Part shown: positions 1-4,221 of the stretch, in pieces
Layout of the letters: each line of letters starts with the position of its first letter
How positions within the stretch are numbered: position 1 is the first letter of the stretch
From: Bacteroidota bacterium
GTDB taxonomy: Bacteria; Bacteroidota; Bacteroidia; Bacteroidales; WCHB1-69
Length of the DNA stretch: 7,006 nucleotides
Direction of reading: 5' to 3'
NCBI GenBank assembly: GCA_023459435.1
Contig: JAEWUL010000073.1
Coordinates: 1-7,006, forward strand
Made by a program: the position numbers and the translations under genes
The notes under the pieces: model-generated
What the model saw: the letters and a program-made list of their open reading frames with translations, nothing else
Told to the model about the DNA's origin: nothing
The model's database searches: none

Positions 1-1061
1 TCATATTTATCGGTATCGATCTCCATATTGGTTCCTTCTCCTACTTCTCTAAAGGTGATCTCTCTTAATCTTCCTATTTCGATTAAAATATAGGAAATAT
101 CTATAGGTTCTGCAAAAAACACAAACATGAATCCTTGCTGGAAGAGTAAACTTTTCGTTTTCAGAATCTCAATCTCTTTTAAAATTTCAGTTTGATCAAC
201 TGATTCAGGGATCTGTTTTACAATGGTATTGTGATCGGGTTTAAGGAGTTCGTTTTCCCATGTTTTTGCTTTCAGAAGATAAAGGTTTGTTCTGATATAA
301 TTTGTAAAACACTGATCCGGAAGCGTTTTTAACTTAACAGGAAATATAGGAGCTCCAATGGAGATATTAACAGGTTCGTTATCTTTATTCAGAAATTCCC
401 TCAACAACATCGCTGTTCTAAGAAAAGGGTGAATTAACCCCAGAGCATGGAACCAAAAAGAGTTTTTTCCACTTTGGTGAAGCGGAATTACGGGAACATC
501 TGCTTTTCTAATAAATTTCATTATGGAGGGCACCCATTTGTGATCTGTAATTCTGAAGTTTCTTTGAATAGTAGCCACAGAACCGGCTGGATAGATGACC
601 AATGCACCACCCTCTTTCACATGTTGAAGTGCATTTTTAATTCCTGAAATATTTTGACCGCTGTTTGAATTAAAAGGATTGACATCAATGAGAAACGGTT
701 TTAAGGGGGTCATTCTACTCAAGAGAAAATTACCTAAAAACTTAACATCGGGCCTTATTCTGGAGATCATATCTATCAGAACCACTCCGTCCAATATCCC
801 GGTTGGATGATTTGAAACAATGATAACCCCTCCTTTTTTGGGGATATACTCTATTTGATTGGTATCCGAAGTATAGGTAATATTATGAATCTCCAAATAT
901 TTTTTTGTCATTTCATTCCCCTGTAAGTGTTCCACTTCTTCATATACACGATTCATTTCATCAAAACGGAAAACCCTGGAAGCCCATTTGAGAATGAGCT
1001 TTAAGGATCGATTTTGAGTTGGGAAAAAATCGTTCATTTCAACAAGCTTCGTTTTCGTCAT
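1..1061 (-). CDS. Bifunctional acyltransferase, PlsC domain fused to OlsB/GlsB-type N-acyltransferase (OlsF-like), 3' end outside window
   Basis: The reading frame is open for 353 codons from the ATG at 1061 to the window edge, with no stop, so the C-terminus is missing. Residues about 70-240 look like a PlsC/AGPAT acyltransferase: NHPTGILDG (84-92) carries the catalytic His85 and Asp91, and YPAGS (157-161) replaces the usual FPEG block. The His-Asp spacing is HX5D rather than the textbook HX4D. Residues 328-353 (EIGRLREITFREVGEGT, then an Asp-rich stretch) match the opening of the OlsB/GlsB GNAT-like N-acyltransferases of Bacteroidota. This order, O-acyltransferase then N-acyltransferase, is that of OlsF, which makes ornithine lipids; the GlsB relatives make glycine lipids. 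I infer synthesis of an acylated amino-acid lipid at the inner membrane face; the amino acid cannot be told. Met9 (codon at 1035-1037) is a possible alternative start. It is transcribed divergently from the isomerase gene. Confidence 0.85.
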   Translation of the reverse strand, partial: MTKTKLVEMNDFFPTQNRSLKLILKWASRVFRFDEMNRVYEEVEHLQGNEMTKKYLEIHNITYTSDTNQIEYIPKKGGVIIVSNHPTGILDGVVLIDMISRIRPDVKFLGNFLLSRMTPLKPFLIDVNPFNSNSGQNISGIKNALQHVKEGGALVIYPAGSVATIQRNFRITDHKWVPSIMKFIRKADVPVIPLHQSGKNSFWFHALGLIHPFLRTAMLLREFLNKDNEPVNISIGAPIFPVKLKTLPDQCFTNYIRTNLYLLKAKTWENELLKPDHNTIVKQIPESVDQTEILKEIEILKTKSLLFQQGFMFVFFAEPIDISYILIEIGRLREITFREVGEGTNMEIDTDKY

Positions 1062-1065
1062 GCGT

Positions 1066-1073
1066 CAAATTTA
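1066..1073 (-). promoter_or_regulatory. Candidate -7 element (TAAATTTG), proximal, for the acyltransferase
   Basis: On the minus strand this reads TAAATTTG, matching the Bacteroidota -7 consensus TAnnTTTG. It ends only 4 bases before the ATG at 1061. Transcription from it would begin at about that ATG, giving a leaderless message or initiation at Met9. No TTTG -33 box sits at the usual 19-21 base spacing, so support is weak. Confidence 0.3.
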
Positions 1074-1104
1074 TAGTTTCAATCCTTTTATTGGATACCA
1101 AAAG

Positions 1105-1112
1105 CAAAATTA
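1105..1112 (-). promoter_or_regulatory. Candidate -7 element (TAATTTTG), distal, for the acyltransferase
   Basis: On the minus strand this reads TAATTTTG, a full match to TAnnTTTG, and would give a leader of about 35-40 bases before the ATG at 1061. No clear -33 TTTG was seen. It competes with the proximal candidate at 1066-1073. Confidence 0.35.
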
Positions 1113-1168
1113 ATAAAAAAATCTTAAACAATGTTAATTTTATTCATTAAAAGAGAAAAAAATAATTG

Positions 1169-1176
1169 TAATTTTG
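1169..1176 (+). promoter_or_regulatory. Candidate -7 element (TAATTTTG) for the isomerase-pheS operon
   Basis: TAATTTTG matches the Bacteroidota TAnnTTTG -7 consensus and lies 49 bases before the ATG at 1226, predicting a leader of about 45 bases. It is followed by C and an A-run (GCCAAAAG), as at the rseC and dpp5 candidates. The -33 region is A/T-rich without an exact TTTG. The leader contains long A and T runs and no Shine-Dalgarno sequence. Confidence 0.45.
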
Positions 1177-1225
1177 CCAAAAGATTAAAAAAAAACTTTT
1201 TTAACCCAATTTAAATCAGATTTAA

Positions 1226-1960
1226 ATGAAAAAAATTGCATTTTTATCCATTTTATTTATTGTAACTATTTTTATTTCAGGATGTTCTGTTAATGACAAT
1301 CATCAAAAAACGAATAAAACTGAAACAAACAAAGTGAACCAAGAAAAACCAAAAGAGATGACAAAAGTAAAGTTTGAAGTATCGATTAACGACCAAGTAG
1401 CACAAATTGTAATTGGATTATACAATGAAACCCCATTACATCGTGATAATTTTATCAAATTAGTGAATGAAAAGTTTTATGATGGGATATTATTTCACCG
1501 AGTGATTCGAAATTTTATGATCCAATGTGGAGATCCTGATTCAAAAACGGCCCGCCCTAACCAACAATTAGGAAGTGGAGGTGTTGGATATACGATTCCT
1601 GCTGAATTTAACAAATCGTTGTTTCACAAAAGGGGTGCTGTTGCAGCAGCTCGTTTAGGTGATGCCCAAAATCCACAAAAAGCCTCTTCCGGTTGTCAGT
1701 TTTACATTGTTGATGGCAGAACATTCTCTGCCCAGGATATGCAAATGTTAACCCAAAGAACAGGTTACATCTGGAGTCCTGAACAGATCAACACCTATCA
1801 GGCTATTGGAGGTGCTCCCCATTTAGATGGCGGATATACTGTTTTTGGTGAAGTGATTACAGGAATGGAGATTGTTGATCTGATTGCATCTCAACCTACA
1901 AATCCTGGTGATAGACCTAAACAGGATATCAAAATAGTATCAGCTACCATAATTCAATAA
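1226..1960 (+). CDS. Lipoprotein peptidyl-prolyl cis-trans isomerase (cyclophilin type)
   Basis: The 244-residue product begins with a lipoprotein signal peptide (lipobox ISGC, lipidated Cys20) and a polar, Lys/Asn/Glu-rich linker to about residue 45, so it is probably anchored in the envelope as a proline isomerase folding factor. A cyclophilin domain fills residues 48-243. FHRVIRNFMIQCGDP (90-104) carries the equivalents of human cyclophilin A Arg55, Phe60, Met61 and Gln63 as Arg92, Phe97, Met98 and Gln100; SSGCQFYIV (154-162) and LDGGYTVFGEV (200-210) are further conserved blocks. The Trp121 position is His199, which in other bacterial cyclophilins goes with weak cyclosporin binding. About 30 residues (168-198) are inserted between the QFYIV and LDGG blocks; similar insertions are common in Bacteroidota homologues. 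The start is chosen because it opens the signal peptide. Only 10 bases separate it from pheS, suggesting one transcript. Confidence 0.93.
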   Translation: MKKIAFLSILFIVTIFISGCSVNDNHQKTNKTETNKVNQEKPKEMTKVKFEVSINDQVAQIVIGLYNETPLHRDNFIKLVNEKFYDGILFHRVIRNFMIQCGDPDSKTARPNQQLGSGGVGYTIPAEFNKSLFHKRGAVAAARLGDAQNPQKASSGCQFYIVDGRTFSAQDMQMLTQRTGYIWSPEQINTYQAIGGAPHLDGGYTVFGEVITGMEIVDLIASQPTNPGDRPKQDIKIVSATIIQ

Positions 1961-1970
1961 CATTTTCAGA

Positions 1971-2993
1971 ATGTCAAAAATCGAAATCATAAAACAGAGT
2001 CTGGATCAGTTTGTTGTTGAGAACAATGAACAGCTGGAACAGTTCAGATTGCAATTTTTAAGTAAAAAATCTGAATTACAAGAACTTTTAAGTGAGATAA
2101 AAAATGTTGATCCAGAGCAAAGGAAAGAGTTTGGACAACAAGTGAACTTATTAAAACAATATGCGCAACAGTTATTTGATGATTATAAAAACAAACTTGA
2201 ATCTCAAATTACATATAATCAATCAGATATTGATGTAACAAGACCTGGTTCCGGTTACTCTGTTGGATCCATGCATCCTGTATCTATTGTTTTAAATCAG
2301 GTGTGTGAAATTTTTGAGAAGTTAGGTTTTGTTCCTGTTTCGGGGCCTGACATTGAAGATGACTGGCATGTATTTTCCGCATTGAATTTTGCCCCGGAGC
2401 ACCCTGCACGTGATATGCAGGACACCTTTTTTGTGAATGTGAATCCTGAAATGTTGCTAAGAACCCATACTTCCTCTATTCAAGTAAGAACAATGGAGAA
2501 AAACCAACCTCCTATCCGGGTAATCTGTCCCGGAAGAGTGTTCAGAAATGAAACGATAACAGCTCGTTCCCATTGTATTTTTCATCAGGTTGAAGGGTTG
2601 TATATAGCGGAAAACGTGACTTTTGCAGACATGAAGCAGATCTTACTGTTTTTTGCAAAAGAGATGTTTGGAGCAGAAACCAAAATCAGGTTAAGGCCCT
2701 CTTACTTCCCTTTCACGGAACCCTCTGCAGAGATGGATATTGAATGCATGATTTGTGGCGGAAAAGGGTGTAATGTTTGTAAATATTCCGGTTGGGTTGA
2801 AATTATGGGTTGTGGAATGGTTGACCCTAACGTGTTGGATAATTGTGGTATTGATAGCAAAAAATATTCGGGATATGCCTTTGGCATAGGGATTGAAAGA
2901 ATGACGATGTTGAAATATAAAACCAACGATATCAGGTTATATTTCGAAAATGATGTTCGTTTTCTGCAACAATTTACTGCAGCCACAGAATAA
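1971..2993 (+). CDS. pheS: Phenylalanine--tRNA ligase alpha subunit
   Basis: This is the catalytic alpha subunit of the alpha2-beta2 enzyme that charges tRNA-Phe; it needs PheT, which is not in the window. At 340 residues it has the normal length. The first ~85 residues form the Gln/Lys/Glu-rich N-terminal coiled-coil region expected to contact tRNA. Class II synthetase signatures follow: SMHPVS at 100-105 (motif 1 region), GRVFRNETITARSHCIFHQVEGL (188-210; motif 2, Arg192 in the RNE triad), FPFTEPSAEMD (246-256) and GYAFGIGIERMTMLKY (301-316; motif 3, Arg310). Four cysteines in CxxC-x4-CxxC (259, 262, 267, 270) form the zinc-knuckle-like insert seen in many PheS outside Proteobacteria. The ATG at 1971 fits the family N-terminus. 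The gene ends 7 bases from the convergent rseC stop, and a strong hairpin 32 bases after its stop codon is its likely terminator. Confidence 0.97.
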   Translation: MSKIEIIKQSLDQFVVENNEQLEQFRLQFLSKKSELQELLSEIKNVDPEQRKEFGQQVNLLKQYAQQLFDDYKNKLESQITYNQSDIDVTRPGSGYSVGSMHPVSIVLNQVCEIFEKLGFVPVSGPDIEDDWHVFSALNFAPEHPARDMQDTFFVNVNPEMLLRTHTSSIQVRTMEKNQPPIRVICPGRVFRNETITARSHCIFHQVEGLYIAENVTFADMKQILLFFAKEMFGAETKIRLRPSYFPFTEPSAEMDIECMICGGKGCNVCKYSGWVEIMGCGMVDPNVLDNCGIDSKKYSGYAFGIGIERMTMLKYKTNDIRLYFENDVRFLQQFTAATE

Positions 2994-3013
2994 ATACAGC
3001 TTATTGTTCCTGT
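2985..3013. other. Weak hairpin spanning the pheS and rseC stop codons
   Basis: ACAG-AATAA (2985-2993) can pair with TTATT and CTGT (3001-3005 and 3010-3013), with a 7-base loop and a 4-base bulge. The two stop codons lie in opposite arms. Four T's follow on the plus strand. The stem is A/T-rich and bulged, so it is at best a minor aid to termination. Confidence 0.2.
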
Positions 3014-3432
3014 TTTCTAATAGTAAAGACAAATTCCTTTTCGAATTTGTCTTTTAATTTATAGATAGATAGGTAATACAATGCAGTTAATACAAGGGAG
3101 ACCCCAATGCTTAAGAGTTCGTTTTTCGATATTTTGTAAGTAACCAACAATCCAAGTATTAGGACAAAGAAGGGTAAAAGATAGGCAATCACAACAGCTT
3201 TCATGCCAAGGCCCTGTTTCATTTCTAAGCTGACAACCTCACTAATGGAGTAGATTTGTGGATTTGATATGGGCACTTTTATTTTTTCTTCCCGGCGATC
3301 TGAAACACCACAAGCATCTTTAGCATGACATGCTGCACAGGCAGATTGAATAACAATTTCAGCAACAATATAAGTATCGTGAACTTCCCGGACAACAGCT
3401 TGTGTGCAAACTTGATTTGGATTTTGTGACAT
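3001..3432 (-). CDS. rseC: RseC/SoxR-reducing-system family membrane protein
   Basis: The 143-residue product shows the RseC layout: a cysteine-bearing N-terminal domain (Cys9, then SACAACHAKDACG with Cys32, Cys35 and Cys41), a short beta-rich stretch ending in SLEMKQGLGMKA, two membrane helices (about 78-99 and 105-125) and a charged C-terminus. In Proteobacteria the family is linked to sigma-E control and to SoxR reduction; in Bacteroidota it commonly precedes rnf electron-transport genes. Here no rnf gene follows: the downstream neighbour is the convergent pheS, 7 bases away. It lies 44 bases downstream of the DUF2141 gene on the same strand, but that gap contains its own candidate promoter. 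The Lys/Glu/Phe-rich stretch KDKFEKEFVF (127-136) is encoded by a DNA palindrome that is probably the pheS terminator. Function in this organism is inferred from family only. Confidence 0.88.
   Translation of the reverse strand: MSQNPNQVCTQAVVREVHDTYIVAEIVIQSACAACHAKDACGVSDRREEKIKVPISNPQIYSISEVVSLEMKQGLGMKAVVIAYLLPFFVLILGLLVTYKISKNELLSIGVSLVLTALYYLSIYKLKDKFEKEFVFTIRKQEQ
3025..3060 (+). terminator. Intrinsic terminator of pheS inside the 3' end of rseC
   Basis: AAAGACAAATTC (3025-3036) and GAATTTGTCTTT (3043-3054) form a perfect 12-base-pair stem with a 6-base loop, followed on the plus strand by TTTTAATTT. It begins 32 bases after the pheS stop codon, the expected place for a factor-independent terminator. 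The stem has only 3 G-C pairs, but its length compensates. On the minus strand it lies within rseC codons 127-136 and is followed by only three T's, so termination of rseC here is less likely. Confidence 0.6.
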
Positions 3433-3446
3433 GATGAAAATTTTTG

Positions 3447-3454
3447 CAAAAATA
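3447..3454 (-). promoter_or_regulatory. Candidate -7 element (TATTTTTG) for rseC
   Basis: On the minus strand this reads TATTTTTG, matching TAnnTTTG, 14 bases before the rseC ATG, with a predicted leader of about 10 bases. The sequence TATTTTTGCAAAA is repeated exactly at the dpp5 candidate promoter. It also falls inside the 14-base palindrome ATTTTTGCAAAAAT (3440-3453). No -33 TTTG was seen. Confidence 0.4.
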
Positions 3455-3476
3455 CAATAAATTGGTCCATTATTTA

Positions 3477-3911
3477 TTAAAAATGGAGCAATTTGATTTC
3501 CTCTTTATGATTCTCTTTAATTTCAAATTGCACCTCATCAAACCTAGGGGGTCTATAGATGGGTATAAAATTATTAGAAAATCCAAACCCCTCCTTAGGG
3601 AGACCAATAAGATTTTTATTACATTTTGAATCTCCATTAAGATCATGAAATAATGCGATGGCATACCTCCCTTTCGGAATTTTTCGAAAGGTAAACAATA
3701 TAAAACTATCTTTAACCTGAACTACTTGTTTATAAAATTCCCTACCTTCTTTTAAGAAATCGTTGATATTATCAAATACACTGACGATGATGGTTCCTTT
3801 TTTCTCTTTTATATTCGACACATGTATGGTTAAAGTATACTCTTGTCCATAAGAATTGGTGGTAGCAAATATAGCAAAGAGCAATAAAATGATCCATTTA
3901 TAGTATCCCAT
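3477..3911 (-). CDS. Secreted DUF2141 domain protein
   Basis: The 144-residue product has a Sec signal peptide (residues 1-22, a hydrophobic core then NSYG, with likely cleavage before Gln23), so the mature protein of about 122 residues is exported to the periplasm or beyond. The rest matches the DUF2141 family: YTLTIHVSNIKEKKGTIIVS at the start, a central PKGRYAIALFHDLNGDSK (79-96) and the characteristic GLPKEGFGFSNN (103-114). The segment DLNGDSKCNKN (90-100) looks like a D-x-N-x-D calcium-binding loop, which is usual for the family though its binding is not established here. No biochemical function is known for the family. The start is set by the signal peptide. It is divergent from dpp5 and lies upstream of rseC; a link to rseC function is not evident. 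Confidence 0.87.
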   Translation of the reverse strand: MGYYKWIILLLFAIFATTNSYGQEYTLTIHVSNIKEKKGTIIVSVFDNINDFLKEGREFYKQVVQVKDSFILFTFRKIPKGRYAIALFHDLNGDSKCNKNLIGLPKEGFGFSNNFIPIYRPPRFDEVQFEIKENHKEEIKLLHF

Positions 3912-3976
3912 ACAAGATGATATTTTTGTTTTAATAATAAACGAAAAAAGAGATCAAATATTACAGGAGGGGATTT

Positions 3977-4150
3977 TTAACTGCATTAGGGATTTGGAGG
4001 GCGCCGAAGGCGGTACGAGCTGGAACGAGCGCCGCGACTGGTGATCAGAAATGGGATTTGTTTTACAAAGCGATGTGCAGCGAAGTACGGGAGCGATAGC
4101 GTACCCCGGAAAAAGCCCGACGGCATATACGCAATTGGGCGTATATGCCG
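3977..4150. repeat. G+C-rich, hairpin-rich island, probable dispersed intergenic repeat or structured RNA
   Basis: By hand count 4001-4150 is 85/150 G+C (57%), against 13/60 on the left and 16/60 on the right. The visible structure is: CGCC-GAA-GGCG (4002-4012); ACGAGC repeated at 4015 and 4025; TTTGT-TTT-ACAAA (4057-4069); GTACG/CGTAC (4085-4089 and 4100-4104); and a 12-base-pair hairpin at 4121-4150. GGGATTTG occurs twice (3989-3996 and 4053-4060). The edges, GCATTAGGGATTTGGAGGGC on one side and AGCCCGACGGC on the other, remind me of the G+C-rich intergenic repeats scattered in Bacteroidota genomes that start near TTAGGGATT and end near AGCCCG; this is recall, not a search. Only one copy is in the window, so repetition itself is not shown. 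Strand and boundaries are uncertain. Confidence 0.5.
4121..4150. repeat. Perfect 12-bp inverted repeat (hairpin) at the dpp5-proximal edge of the island
   Basis: CGGCATATACGC (4121-4132) and GCGTATATGCCG (4139-4150) are exact reverse complements around the 6-base loop AATTGG, with 7 G-C pairs of 12. No T-run follows on the plus strand. On the minus strand TCGGGCTTTTTCC follows, where a five-T run starts 6 bases after the stem, so it is not a standard terminator in either direction. It lies about 70-100 bases upstream of the dpp5 start. Confidence 0.8.
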
Positions 4151-4197
4151 GAATGCCCAAATAGAAAAAAATGATCCCTACTTTCAAAATAAAATCC

Positions 4198-4205
4198 TAT
4201 TTTTG
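4198..4205 (+). promoter_or_regulatory. Candidate -7 element (TATTTTTG) for dpp5 and the downstream permease
   Basis: TATTTTTG matches TAnnTTTG and lies 16 bases before the ATG at 4222, giving a leader of roughly 10-12 bases. TATTTTTGCAAAA here is identical to the rseC candidate. It argues against the in-frame upstream ATG at 4171, which would lie before the transcription start. No -33 TTTG at normal spacing was found. Confidence 0.45.
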
Positions 4206-4221
4206 CAAAAAAATATCCTTT

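Larger units (their letters stand above)
3912..4221. other. Divergent intergenic region between the DUF2141 gene and dpp5
   Basis: These 310 bases separate two divergent genes. Bases 3912-3976 are A/T-rich and should hold the DUF2141 promoter; a TTTG at 3958-3955 (minus strand) is a possible -33 box, but no convincing TAnnTTTG follows at the right spacing. Bases 3977-4150 form the G+C-rich structured island, and 4151-4221 are again A/T-rich and carry the dpp5 promoter candidate. Reading frames crossing the island have no recognisable protein content. Confidence 0.6.

Noticed and set aside
447..647. Plus-strand 66-codon open frame
   Set aside because: It is antisense to the acyltransferase, whose minus-strand frame carries clear family motifs here; the plus frame has no recognisable domain.
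2702..2986. Minus-strand 94-codon open frame
   Set aside because: It lies wholly opposite the conserved motif 3 and cysteine region of pheS and looks like a shadow of that coding sequence.
3977..4150. tRNA, group II intron or riboswitch as an explanation of the island
   Set aside because: No cloverleaf with T-loop, no intron domain V hairpin and no known aptamer core could be made out by eye. Only generic hairpins are visible.
4171..4221. Upstream in-frame ATG at 4171 as the dpp5 start
   Set aside because: It would put 17 residues ahead of a good lipoprotein signal peptide and would lie upstream of the TATTTTTG promoter element at 4198-4205.
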